Below are positions 1 through 8,366 of a stretch of DNA of 64,000 nt, piece after piece. Under the pieces are notes generated by a model. It ran no database searches, was not told the DNA's origin, and worked only from the letters and a program-made list of their open reading frames with translations. The stretch is from the NCBI GenBank assembly GCA_963746315.1, contig CAVVAR010000005.1:186001-250000 (forward strand), in the 5' to 3' direction. Positions within the stretch are counted from its first letter, which is position 1. Each line of letters begins with the position of its first letter. Origin of the DNA: Ga0077555 sp963746315. GTDB lineage: Bacteria > Pseudomonadota > Alphaproteobacteria > Rhizobiales > Hyphomicrobiaceae. The position numbers were made by a program, and so were the translations under genes.

Positions 1-177
1 GGCGACGCCGTGCTCGGCCTCGAGCATGCGGCCGAGATGGGTGAAGAACTCCTTGGCTCCCTCCTTGCCATTGGAGACGAAGCCGATCGTCGTGCCGCGC
101 AGCGAGATCAGGCGCTGTGCCGGCTGGCCCGTCGGCGGGGCCGCCTCGTTGGTGGGGTCGAGAACGCGGATGGTCAT
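1..177 (-). CDS. UGSC-family (seleno)protein-like, N-terminal part only
   Basis: The gene runs off the left edge; only its first 59 codons are present. The visible protein begins MTIRVLDPTN and continues with GTTIGFVSNGKEGAKEFF and LGRMLEAEHGVA, a pattern I associate with the UGSC family of small redox-like proteins. The diagnostic UGSC/CGSC motif would lie beyond the edge, so the catalytic residue cannot be seen. Its ATG overlaps the stop of the upstream 353-residue gene as ATGA (174-177), so the two are probably translationally coupled and work together. The biochemical role of the family is not established; the family name is from memory. Confidence 0.7.
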   Translation of the reverse strand, partial: MTIRVLDPTNEAAPPTGQPAQRLISLRGTTIGFVSNGKEGAKEFFTHLGRMLEAEHGVA

Positions 178-1235
178 GCTGTTGTCTCCTCGGGTCCGCA
201 GTCGACGCAGGCGCCGATCGGTACCGTCACGGCTCTGGTCTTATGTCCCATCCACGGGGCGATGACGGCGCCGAAGCCTCCTGCGGGGCCGCCGGCTGCA
301 ACGACGAGACACGCTTCCGGCGCATCGAGCGCAGTGTAGACGCTTTCGCCACGATCGCGCACGACGGCGCCCTTGCCGACCTCGGCCCATTCCTTGCGCT
401 TGATGCGGGCGCGCTCGTAAAGGAAGCGGCCGATGTCGGCCTTCGACCAGCCGGCCGTCTGCAGAATGTCGCGAAGTTGCTTCGGAATGACGACCACCTG
501 ATTGCCGCCGTAGATGGAATAGTGGCGCTGGCTGGCGCGCATCTCGGCGGCGAACGTCTCGAGGATTTCCTCTGGTGCGTGGGTCCATTCGTTCATGAGC
601 TGGCGCGGGGCCATGGACGCCATGACCGTGACCGACGATACGCCCTTCGGGATGCCGCGCATCTCAGCCAGCGGCGTCCAGGTGGTGTCCTCCTCGTCCT
701 CGGCGATGCAATAGGAGAACTTGCCCGGATGGCCGAGCGTGGTGCGGTCGATGCCGCCGGGGCGCACGTCGAGAATGTTGATCAGGCCGAGGCGAATGGC
801 GCGGCCGATGCTGGCGGTTGCACGGTCGGAGTTGGCGAGTGCGTTGAACCCGCCCGAGGCGCCGATCTCGCGGCGGATGGGGCCGTTGATGATCACCAGA
901 ACCGCACAGCCACCCGTCGAGGACGTCGTGCCGTGGAGCAGGAACTCCTCTTTCAGCATGCCTTGCCAAGCGGCGATGACGACCGGGAAATGCATGGGCA
1001 GGCAGCCGGCCATAACGGCGTTGATGGCGATCTTCTCGGCCGTGATGGGCTGCTCGCGCACAGGCTCGATACCGATGAGCTGGTCGGGCGGCATGCCGGC
1101 CCATTCGAGGCAAGCCTTCACCGCGCTCTCGGTCGGCGGCACGACGGGGAGGCCATCGGTCCAGCCGTTGGAGTGATAGAGCTCCTGCGCGGCCATCAGG
1201 TCGTCGACCTCGTAGGATCTCGATTTCAGTTGCAC
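174..1235 (-). CDS. Conserved hypothetical protein, partner of the UGSC-like gene
   Basis: 353 residues with no signal peptide and no obvious membrane segment. The N-terminal motif SNGWTDGLPVVPPT (about residues 22-35) and a glycine-rich centre (HGTTSSTGGCAVLVIINGP) look like conserved family signatures. The C-terminus contains the pair CVDC. I do not recognise an enzyme family with a known reaction. The 4-bp ATGA overlap with the downstream UGSC-like gene argues for a two-component complex or pathway. The start at 1235 is the first in-frame ATG; GGAGACACC lies just upstream as a plausible ribosome site. Confidence 0.8.
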   Translation of the reverse strand: MQLKSRSYEVDDLMAAQELYHSNGWTDGLPVVPPTESAVKACLEWAGMPPDQLIGIEPVREQPITAEKIAINAVMAGCLPMHFPVVIAAWQGMLKEEFLLHGTTSSTGGCAVLVIINGPIRREIGASGGFNALANSDRATASIGRAIRLGLINILDVRPGGIDRTTLGHPGKFSYCIAEDEEDTTWTPLAEMRGIPKGVSSVTVMASMAPRQLMNEWTHAPEEILETFAAEMRASQRHYSIYGGNQVVVIPKQLRDILQTAGWSKADIGRFLYERARIKRKEWAEVGKGAVVRDRGESVYTALDAPEACLVVAAGGPAGGFGAVIAPWMGHKTRAVTVPIGACVDCGPEETTA

Positions 1236-1898
1236 GGGGTGTCTCCTGGCGACGCAGCGCGGCCAATTGAGCGCCGGGCCGGGCTCAGGTCAAGCCACGG
1301 AAAAGCACACCCCGACGCGCAGGCGCGCGAGGTTGATCCACTGGCATCCGAAGCGCTCACGCGGCGCGGATGCGAAGTGGGCATCCGAAGCGCCCACGCG
1401 GCGCGGATGCGAAGTGGGCATCCGAAGCGCCCACAAGAGCGAGAGGGACGGGGCGGCAGCGCCATCCGATGGTTTTGGTTTGAGCGGCGATGCCGCCCCG
1501 TTCTTGCCGCTCGCTTTCTCCACCCGCTGCGGACCGTCGGTGGCGGCCTTGCGCGGGGCTCTCGCCCCAGGCAGCGGCAGGCCGAAGGCGCTGGGCATCG
1601 GAGCCGACCAGTGAGGAGACCTTGCCGCCAGGGATCAAGCTGGCGAGACGACCTCCGGACCCGGGAGCGTCGCCGATTTCGTGGCGGCCGCTCTAGCTCC
1701 GCGCCCCTCTTCGGGAGCGGCACTCCGATCCACTGACGAACGCCTCCGGCAGCGCCCCCTCGTCGATCCGAGCGAGCGCGACAATACACCGGCCGCAGGG
1801 GGCGGGGATAACTCCGCGCTTTTCAGATGTCCGGACAGCGGGCTACGCTCCCTCAGGCCCGCGCTATGGGTGATGCAACCTTGCTGGAGGACGTTCTC
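1236..1898. other. Intergenic stretch without a convincing gene
   Basis: 663 bases between divergent genes. Open frames here are arginine/proline-rich shadows with no recognisable protein. It contains a short tandem repeat (1344-1434) and several GC-rich hairpins. The promoters of both flanking genes must lie here, but I cannot pick a convincing -35/-10 pair. Confidence 0.7.
1344..1434. repeat. 37-bp tandem repeat, about 2.5 copies
   Basis: Copy 1 is 1344-1380, copy 2 is 1381-1417 with a single c/t difference, and a partial third copy is 1418-1434. Each unit starts GCATCCGAAGCGC and contains an inverted pair GCATCCG/CGGATGC, so each can form a hairpin. It is non-coding and lies between divergent genes. 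Confidence 0.85.
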
Positions 1899-2948
1899 AT
1901 GTCGAAGCCCCATTCAACGGTCGGCTCGCGAATGGCTGGCCTCAGCAACGAGTGGCTGGCGAAGACGCAGGAGCCGATCCTGGAGCCGGATCTACCGATC
2001 ATCGATCCGCATCATCATCTCTGGGACTTTCCCGAGCATTCGTATCTGCTGAAGGACATCCTGGCCGACACGGGGAGCGGGCATAACGTCATCCAGACGG
2101 TGTTCCTCGAGTGCACGGCCTGCTTCCGGGAGGATGGGCCGGAGGAGGAAAAGCCGATCGGCGAGGTGGAGTTCGTCAACGGCATCTCGGCCATGTCGGC
2201 GTCCGGCGCCTACGGGCCGACGCGGGTGGCGACCGGCATCGTCGGGCTCGCGGAATTGCGGCTCGGTGCGCGGGTCGAGAACGTGCTGACCAAGCAGATG
2301 GCGGTTGGCGGTGGGCGTTTCAAAGGCATCCGCTACATCGGCAGTTGGGACGACAAGGACCCGCAGATCCACAACGGGCACACCAACCCGACGCAGCACA
2401 TGTACGGCGAGGACGCCAAGTTCCACGAGGGTTTCGCGGTGCTCGGCAAGCTCGGGCTGACGTTCGACGCGTGGTGCTATCACACGGCGCTGCCGGACCT
2501 CATCAAGCTCGCGCGCAAGTTTCCGTCGCAGCCGATCGTGCTCGACCATTGCGGCGGGCCGCTGGGTCTCGGCTACTACGCCAGCCGCAAGGACGAGGTG
2601 TTCGCCGCCTGGAGCCGCGACATCCGCGAGCTCGGCAAGTGCCCGAACGTGATGATCAAGCTTGGCGGGCTCGGCATGCGCATCAACGGCTTCGATTTCC
2701 ACACCCGGCCGAAGCCGCCGACGTCGGAGGAACTGGCCGCGGCCTGGAAGCCGTTCATCGACGTGTGCATCGAAGCTTTCGGCCCGAAGCGCGCCATGTT
2801 CGAGAGCAACTTCCCCGTCGACAAGTTTTCGGGTTCGTATGCGGTGTACTGGAATGCGTTCAAGCGGTTGGCGTCGGGCTGTTCGTCGGATGAGAAAGCG
2901 GACCTGTTCCGGGAGTCCGCGCGGCGGTTTTATGGGTTGCCGGGGTGA
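1899..2948 (+). CDS. Amidohydrolase family 2 protein (TIM-barrel metal-dependent hydrolase)
   Basis: 349 residues starting at the ATG at 1899, which has GGAGG (1886-1890) eight bases upstream; an earlier in-frame start at 1827 lacks such a site. The metal-binding motif IIDPHHHLWD sits near the N-terminus. Further barrel signatures are GRFKGIRYIG, PIVLDHCGGP and MFESNFPVDK near the C-terminus. This is the PF04909 family, which includes decarboxylases and lactonases of aromatic and sugar-acid catabolism; the exact substrate cannot be told. The protein ends FRESARRFYGLPG. A degenerate copy of that same ending occurs about 390 bp downstream. Confidence 0.9.
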   Translation: MSKPHSTVGSRMAGLSNEWLAKTQEPILEPDLPIIDPHHHLWDFPEHSYLLKDILADTGSGHNVIQTVFLECTACFREDGPEEEKPIGEVEFVNGISAMSASGAYGPTRVATGIVGLAELRLGARVENVLTKQMAVGGGRFKGIRYIGSWDDKDPQIHNGHTNPTQHMYGEDAKFHEGFAVLGKLGLTFDAWCYHTALPDLIKLARKFPSQPIVLDHCGGPLGLGYYASRKDEVFAAWSRDIRELGKCPNVMIKLGGLGMRINGFDFHTRPKPPTSEELAAAWKPFIDVCIEAFGPKRAMFESNFPVDKFSGSYAVYWNAFKRLASGCSSDEKADLFRESARRFYGLPG

Positions 2949-2975
2949 AATGGCGGAGCGCAGTTTGCCCCCAAC

Positions 2976-3116
2976 TGTCATCCCGGTGCTTGTCACCGGG
3001 ACCCATCGCGCCGCAGTTTCGGGGTTGCGATAAGGCGCGCAGCGGCGCCCCGAGTCTGACCATCGGCGATTGAGCGCTCTGAGAAATGGGTCCCGGTGAT
3101 AAGCACCGGGATGACA
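2976..3116. repeat. Inverted-repeat element, copy 1 (141 bp)
   Basis: Left arm 2976-3006 and right arm 3086-3116 are 31-base inverted repeats with one mismatch. The arms start TGTCATCCCGGTGCTTGTCA and themselves contain a nested CCCGGTG/CACCGGG palindrome. The internal segment carries CGGCGATTGAGCGCTCTGAGAA beside the right arm, shared with copy 2. No transposase is encoded, so this resembles a non-autonomous intergenic repeat or MITE-like element. Confidence 0.9.
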
Positions 3117-3279
3117 CCTGAATGGCTGGATGGGCTGTGCATGATCAGCCTTTGGTGTGATTTCTGGCGATGCGGAGCACAGAACCGGGGTCGCTTCGGT
3201 TACCAATTACCCAAGCGATCCCGGCTCTCCGCGCACCGCGCTCCGGCCGCGAACGCAAGTGGTAGGTGCGTCGACTTCT

Positions 3280-3336
3280 GGAAAGGCAATCCTGTTCCGC
3301 GAGACGGTGCGGCGGTTTTACGAGCTCCCGGGGTGA
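3280..3336 (+). pseudogene. Remnant of a second amidohydrolase gene (last ~18 codons)
   Basis: In the frame ending at TGA 3334-3336 the DNA reads KAILFRETVRRFYELPG-stop. The complete amidohydrolase upstream ends KADLFRESARRFYGLPG-stop, so 13 of 17 residues match. Nothing homologous to the rest of the gene precedes it. Like the intact gene, it is followed shortly by a 141-bp inverted-repeat element. I infer an ancestral tandem duplication of the gene end plus element, or of the whole gene followed by deletion. Confidence 0.7.
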
Positions 3337-3388
3337 GTTGACGGGGAAAATGCCTGCGCTCCGGGCCGGAGCCCACTTACCCTCCAAC

Positions 3389-3529
3389 TGTCATCCCGGT
3401 GCTTGTCACCGGGACCCATCGCGCCGCAATTCCAGATCGGCAAAAAGGATCACTGCGGCGCAACGAGTGTGATCGTCGGCGATTGAGCGCTCTGAGAAAT
3501 GGGTCCCGGTAACAAGCACCGGGATGACA
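3389..3529. repeat. Inverted-repeat element, copy 2 (141 bp)
   Basis: It has the same length and terminal arms as copy 1 (left arm 3389-3419, right arm 3499-3529, one mismatch between arms). The inner portion differs more from copy 1 than the arms do, which suggests the arms are the conserved functional part. Confidence 0.9.
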
Positions 3530-3648
3530 CCTGAGTGGCTGGATGAGCTGTGCATGGGCCTGCGGTGTAAATCCGTTTGATGCGTGCTGCGGAACCGGGG
3601 TCGCTCCGGTCACCACACTAATGAGGGCGAGCGGCCGGACGCCACCCC

Positions 3649-5150
3649 CTACCCGTTCCCCTGATAGTTCGGTGCTTCGCGGGTGATGTGGACGCCGTGG
3701 GGGTGGCTTTCGCGGACGGCGGAGGGCGAGATGCGGATGAAGCGGGCTTTGGCCTGCAGGTCGGCGATGTCGCGGGCGCCGGTGTAGCCCATGCCGGCGC
3801 GCAAGCCGCCGACGAGCTGGTGCAGGACGTGGCCGACCGGGCCCTTGTAGGGCACCTGGCCCTCGATGCCTTCGGGCACGAGCTTCAGCTCGTCCTTCAC
3901 CTCCTGCTGGAAGTAGCGATCGGCCGAGCCGCGGGCCATGGCGCCGACCGAGCCCATGCCGCGGTAGGCTTTGTAGGTGCGGCCCTGGAACAGGATAGGT
4001 CTCGCCGGGGCTTTCGTCGGTGCCGGCCAGCAGCGAGCCGACCATGACGCACGAGGCGCCCGCCGCGATGGCCTTGGCGATGTCGCCCGAGAAGCGGATG
4101 CCGCCGTCGGCGATGACGGGGACGCCACGCTTTGGGCGGCCTCCACGGCATTTCATGATGGCGGTGAGCTGCGGCACGCCGACGCCCGCGACGATGCGCG
4201 TGGTGCAGATGGAGCCCGGGCCGATGCCGACCTTGACCGCGTCGGCGCCGGCGTCGATCAGCGCCTCGGTCGCCTCGGCGGTGGCGACGTTGCCGGCCGC
4301 GACCTGCACCCGGTTCGACAGCCGCTTGATGCGGGCGACGGCCTCGATCACGCGCGACGAATGGCCGTGCGCGGTGTCGACCACGATCAGGTCGCAACCG
4401 GCGTCGATCAGGCGCTCGGTCCGCGTCGAAGCCATCATCGCCGACGGTCGTCGCGGCGGCGACCCGGAGGCGGCCCTGGTCGTCCTTGCAGGCGTTCGGA
4501 TGGTTCTGGGCCTTCTCGATGTCCTTCACCGTGATCAGCCCGACGCAATGATAGCGCTCGTCGACGACGATCAGCTTCTCGATGCGGTTCTGATGCAGCA
4601 GGCGTTTGGCCTCCTCGCGGTCGACCTCGGCGCGGACCGTGACGAGGCGGTCCTTGGTCATCAACTCGGAGACGGGCTGGCTTTGGTTGGTCGCGAAGCG
4701 GACGTCGCGATTGGTGAGCACGCCGACGAGCTTGCCGTCGCGGGCGCCGTTGCTGGCACGCTCGACGACGGGGATGCCGGAGATCTTGTGGGTGCGCATC
4801 AGGTCGAGCGCGTCGGCGAGCGTGGCGGTCGGGTGGATGGTCACTGGATTGATGACCATGCCCGACTCGAATTTCTTCACCATGGCCACTTGCTCGGCCT
4901 GCTGGGCGGGCTCGAGATTTCTGTGGATGACGCCGATGCCGCCGGCCTGGGCGACCGCGATGGCGAGCTTGCCCTCGGTCACCGTGTCCATGGCAGAGGA
5001 GAGAATCGGGATGTTGACCGAGATCTCCTTGGTGACGCGGGAGGCGACGTTGGTCTCTCCAGGCAGCACCTCGGAGCCGCCGGGGATCAGCAGCACGTCG
5101 TCGAAGGTGAGGCCGATATCCGGCTCGATGATGGACGAGCGAGGGCGCAT
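3649..5150 (-). CDS. guaB: IMP dehydrogenase, broken by frameshifts in this sequence
   Basis: Inosine-5'-monophosphate dehydrogenase makes XMP from IMP in GTP synthesis. Frame 1 (5150 to about 4422) gives the N-terminus with FDDVLLIP and two CBS domains (around VTIHPTATLADALDLM and the segment ending GLITVKDIEK). Frame 2 (about 4421-3998) carries DTAHGH, the active-site loop GIGPGSICTTR and IADGGIRFSGD. Frame 3 (about 3996-3649) carries FQGRTYKAYRGMGSVGAM and the C-terminus ending NYQGNG. Removing one base near 4421-4422 and one near 3997 restores a single frame of about 499 residues, normal for the family. KCRGGRPKRG at about 4129-4150 also looks locally scrambled. All key motifs survive, so sequencing error is likelier than true loss. 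Confidence 0.92.
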
Positions 5151-5366
5151 GCCATGATCTCCTTCAGGCTCTTCGGCGGGCTTCGGATGCGCGAACGGCC
5201 CACGCGCCGGCGATGCGGCAGGCAGGTCGGTGAGAACGCACGCAAATGTCAGCTGTTGCCATCGCCCCCACTAGCAGAACCGTGAGACGTGGGGAAGACA
5301 CAGGCGCGCCGCAGCTATGCAAAAAACGCGCGTCTGGTTTGCTCGGGATGCCGTGGCCCGGCAGGC

Positions 5367-6269
5367 TCAAGTCATCGGCGGTGGGGCCGGGCGCGAGGCC
5401 GAGGCGGCGATCCACGACCGCACGCCTTGATCGAGCAGCACACCGCCGAGGATCAGCGCGAAGCCGGCGAGATCGAGCGGGCCGAGGCGCTCTCCGAGCA
5501 AGAGGCTCGACGCCGTGACGGCGCACACCGGCACCAGCAACGTGCCCAATGCCGCCGTCGAAGCGGGCACACGGGCCATCAAGGTGAACCACAGCGCATA
5601 GGCCGCCGCCTGCGGGAAAATGACATTGAACGCGAACGCCGCCGCTATCTCGGGGCGCCAGAGCTCGAGGCGTGGTGTCTCGGAGGCGAGCATGCCCAAA
5701 GTCGCGGCGACGGCGCCGACCGCGAACTGCCAGGTCGTCAACCCCAATGGGTCGCCGGCCGGGCGGGACCATTTCATGTAGACAGTGCCGGCTGCCCAGG
5801 CGATGGCGCCGCCGAGCACGTAGACGAGGCCGAGGGGCAACTCGCCGGCTGCGATCACGTCCCAGAACGGGTGGGCGAGCAAGCCGATGCCGCCGGCACC
5901 GAGGACCAGGGCAAGCGCGCGCAGGCGGTCGATCGGCTCGGACAGCACGACCCAGGCGAACAGCACGGACCAGAGCGGCATGGTGTAGGTCAGGATCGCC
6001 GCGCGCGAGGCGGTGAGCGACATCTGCGCGAAGGCGGAGAGGATGTTGAAGGCGGCGCAGTTGAGCAGGCCTGCGATCAGGATCTTGCTCCAGTCCTCAC
6101 GCCTGACGGCGAGCGACTGGCCGAGCGCCGCGGTGGCCCCGGCGAGCAGCACGGCGCCTCCAGCCAGTCCGGCCGCGCGCAGCGCCCAGGGGCTGGCTCC
6201 GGTCAAAAGTAACTTGATCGCCGGCCAGTTCAATCCCCAGAACAGGGCCGCGGCCCAGATCCGCCACAT
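5367..6269 (-). CDS. EamA/DMT-family transporter
   Basis: 300 residues made of about ten hydrophobic segments, arranged as two EamA-type repeats. The first begins MWRIWAAALFWGLNWP and the second follows AWAAGTVYMKW. The segment TASRAAILTYTMPLWSVLFAW is typical of the drug/metabolite transporter superfamily. It is expected to be an inner-membrane exporter of a small metabolite; the substrate cannot be predicted. It ends with a soluble tail rich in Ala and Pro. It lies 6 bp after rlmE on the same strand and may be cotranscribed with it. Confidence 0.88.
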   Translation of the reverse strand: MWRIWAAALFWGLNWPAIKLLLTGASPWALRAAGLAGGAVLLAGATAALGQSLAVRREDWSKILIAGLLNCAAFNILSAFAQMSLTASRAAILTYTMPLWSVLFAWVVLSEPIDRLRALALVLGAGGIGLLAHPFWDVIAAGELPLGLVYVLGGAIAWAAGTVYMKWSRPAGDPLGLTTWQFAVGAVAATLGMLASETPRLELWRPEIAAAFAFNVIFPQAAAYALWFTLMARVPASTAALGTLLVPVCAVTASSLLLGERLGPLDLAGFALILGGVLLDQGVRSWIAASASRPAPPPMT

Positions 6270-6275
6270 GGGCGG

Positions 6276-7028
6276 CTAGCCCTTGAAGCCGGTCGCGAGG
6301 ACATAGAGCTCGGCGCTGTCGGAGCGGCTGGCGGGTGGCTTGATGTGGCGGACGATCTTGAAGCGCTGCTTGAGCAGGGTGAGGAGGTCGCGCTCGGAGC
6401 CACCCTGGAACATCTTGCAGAGGAAGGCGCCGCCGGGCTGCAGCACCTCGACGGCGAAGGCGACCGCGGCCTCGGCCAGTGCCATGATGCGCAAGTGATC
6501 GGTGCTGGCGTGGCCCGTTGTGGGCGCGGCCATGTCGGACAGAACAACGTCGGCGCCGCCGTCCCGGAGCAGGGCCTTCAGTCGGTCGGGGGCCGAGTTG
6601 TCCATGAAGTCCTGTTGGACGATCTCGACGCCGGGGATGGGATCGAACTCCAGGTAGTCGATAGCGACGACCTGGCCCTTGCCTTCCTCGGCCTTGGTCC
6701 GCTTGGCGGCGACCTGCGACCAGCCACCGGGCGCCGCGCCCAGATCGACGACGCGCTGACCGGACTTGAGGATGTGATGCTTGTCGTCGATCTCGATCAG
6801 CTTGAAGGCTGCCCGCGAGCGCCAGCCATCGCGCTTTGCGGCGGCGACGTAGGGGTCGTTCAACTGGCGCTCCAGCCAGCGCTGCGAGGACGAGGTGCGC
6901 CCGGTGGCCGTCTTGAGGCGCACGTTCATATGGCGCACGCCACCTTGGCGCCGGATGCTGCCTGTACCCTTGCCGGGGCCGGAACCGCCGCCGGCCGCTT
7001 TCGTGCCGCCACCTTTGCGTGTGCTCAT
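6276..7028 (-). CDS. rlmE: 23S rRNA (uridine(2552)-2'-O)-methyltransferase RlmE (FtsJ/RrmJ)
   Basis: 250 residues. A basic Gly/Lys-rich N-terminal extension of about 45 residues precedes the FtsJ methyltransferase fold. The SAM motif DLGAAPGGWSQVA lies near residue 95. The catalytic K-D-K-E tetrad is visible as K76, D165 (LSDMAAPTTGH), K205 (CKMFQGG) and E240; the D-K and K-E spacings of 40 and 35 match the E. coli enzyme. It methylates U2552 in the ribosomal A-loop. Its ATG overlaps the stop of the upstream Ppx/GppA gene (ATGA, 7025-7028), so the two form an operon. Confidence 0.95.
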   Translation of the reverse strand: MSTRKGGGTKAAGGGSGPGKGTGSIRRQGGVRHMNVRLKTATGRTSSSQRWLERQLNDPYVAAAKRDGWRSRAAFKLIEIDDKHHILKSGQRVVDLGAAPGGWSQVAAKRTKAEEGKGQVVAIDYLEFDPIPGVEIVQQDFMDNSAPDRLKALLRDGGADVVLSDMAAPTTGHASTDHLRIMALAEAAVAFAVEVLQPGGAFLCKMFQGGSERDLLTLLKQRFKIVRHIKPPASRSDSAELYVLATGFKG

Positions 7029-8155
7029 GTCGCGTCCCCGGCGCCGTTGCGGCGACGCTCGTTATGACGGTGATGACCGTCCTCGGCCATCAACGAGGCA
7101 AGTATGCCTTCCCGCAAGCCGCGGTCGGCCACGCGCAAGGTCTCGCACGGCCACAGCCGCAGGATCGCCTCCAGCACCGCGCAGCCGGCCAGCACGAGGT
7201 CGGCGCGATCGCGGCCGATGCAGGGCTCGGCCATGCGCTCCTCGTAGGTGCAGCTCAGAAGGCGCTCGGTGACTCCACGCGCCTCGGCTGTCTGCATCCA
7301 GCAGCCATCGACGCGGGATCGCTCATAGCGTTTCAGTCCTAGGTGAATTCCGGCGACCGTGGTGACCGTCCCCGAGGTACCAAGAAGATGCGCGGGTCGC
7401 GTCGCGATGCGGTCGCGGAACGCGTAGCGCGCCTCGAAAGGGCGGAGCAGTTCCAGGACATGCTCGACCATCGCCTCGAATATGTCGCGGTTGACATGGC
7501 GGCCGCCGAAGCGTTCGGCAAGCGTGACCACGCCGACGGGTAGCGAGGTCCAGGCGGCGATGCAGCTTTGTGCCTCGAGCCGGTCGGCGATGGATCGGCG
7601 CCACGGCGTCCGGCGGCGCGACAGGTCGAGCCAGATCAACTCGGAGGAGCCGCCGCCGATGTCGAAGACCAGGGCGAGATCAGAGCGGCCGTCGAGCAGG
7701 GCTGCGCATCCGGCGACAGCGAGCCGGGCCTCCGCTTCGGGGGTGAGCAGCTCGATGTCGAGACCGACCTCGTCGCGGACGCGCTCGAGAAACTCCATGC
7801 CGTTCTCGGCGATGCGGCAGGCCTCGGTCGCGACGAGCCGAGATCGGACGACCCGAGCCCGATCGAGCTTCGACGAGCAGACTTTCAACGCCTCGACCGT
7901 GCGAACCATGGCAGGCTCGGAGAGCCGGCCCGTGCTGCCGACGCCTTCGCCGAGCCTGATGATGCGTGAGAATGCATCGACGACCTGCAGGCCGCGCCTC
8001 GACGGGCGAGCCACGAGCAGGCGGCAGTTGTTGGTGCCGAGGTCGAGCGCGCCATAAGATGGTGGCGGCTCGCGCACGTCCGCTTCGCTATCCCAGCGTC
8101 GATCGCCTTGGGTGTAGCTTGGGCCGCTCGATCCCTCTGAGCCGGGCTTTGCCAA
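7025..8155 (-). CDS. Ppx/GppA family phosphatase
   Basis: 376 residues of the ASKHA fold. The phosphate-1 motif YGALDLGTNNCRLLVA is near residue 34 and the phosphate-2 motif FDIGGGSSELIW is in the middle. These enzymes hydrolyse polyphosphate or pppGpp. The protein is shorter than full exopolyphosphatases because it lacks the C-terminal helical domain, as is common for alphaproteobacterial versions. It overlaps the downstream rlmE by four bases, a familiar pairing. The first ~30 residues are low-complexity, so a later start is possible. Confidence 0.92.
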   Translation of the reverse strand: MAKPGSEGSSGPSYTQGDRRWDSEADVREPPPSYGALDLGTNNCRLLVARPSRRGLQVVDAFSRIIRLGEGVGSTGRLSEPAMVRTVEALKVCSSKLDRARVVRSRLVATEACRIAENGMEFLERVRDEVGLDIELLTPEAEARLAVAGCAALLDGRSDLALVFDIGGGSSELIWLDLSRRRTPWRRSIADRLEAQSCIAAWTSLPVGVVTLAERFGGRHVNRDIFEAMVEHVLELLRPFEARYAFRDRIATRPAHLLGTSGTVTTVAGIHLGLKRYERSRVDGCWMQTAEARGVTERLLSCTYEERMAEPCIGRDRADLVLAGCAVLEAILRLWPCETLRVADRGLREGILASLMAEDGHHRHNERRRNGAGDAT

Positions 8156-8366
8156 CTCGTGTCTCCAGTGCCTGGATTGAACGCGACCCCTTCCGGGTGC
8201 CGCTATGCGTCAGGCGATTGGCTGGACGTGTCTTGCCATGCACTCTATGCATTCGACCGCGTCGCGTAAAGGGAAGCGATGGGCCTGCGACGACACAAGC
8301 GTTTTGCCGTCCCGACGAAGCACGAGGCGCGCAGGGCGAGCGGCAAGGGAATTGCGAGGCCGTCGA

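Larger units (their letters stand above)
2949..3648. other. Intergenic region built from two copies of a duplicated segment
   Basis: 700 bases between the convergent amidohydrolase and guaB genes. It holds two 141-bp inverted-repeat elements, the leftover end of a second amidohydrolase gene between them, and similar flanking DNA after each element (from 3117 and from 3530, both reading CCTGA.TGGCTGGATG and later ACCGGGGTCGCT). No intact gene is present. The inverted repeats are likely to form strong hairpins and may end transcription from both sides. Confidence 0.75.

Noticed and set aside
1344..1434. CRISPR array
   Set aside because: The repeats are directly adjacent with no spacers, and no cas genes are present.
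117..1736. Long plus-strand open frame (539 codons) opposite the UGSC partner gene
   Set aside because: Composition is typical of an antisense shadow in high-GC DNA; the minus-strand protein has recognisable motifs and an ATGA overlap with the next gene.
2976..3529. Insertion sequence
   Set aside because: Inverted arms are present but there is no transposase frame and no obvious target-site duplication.
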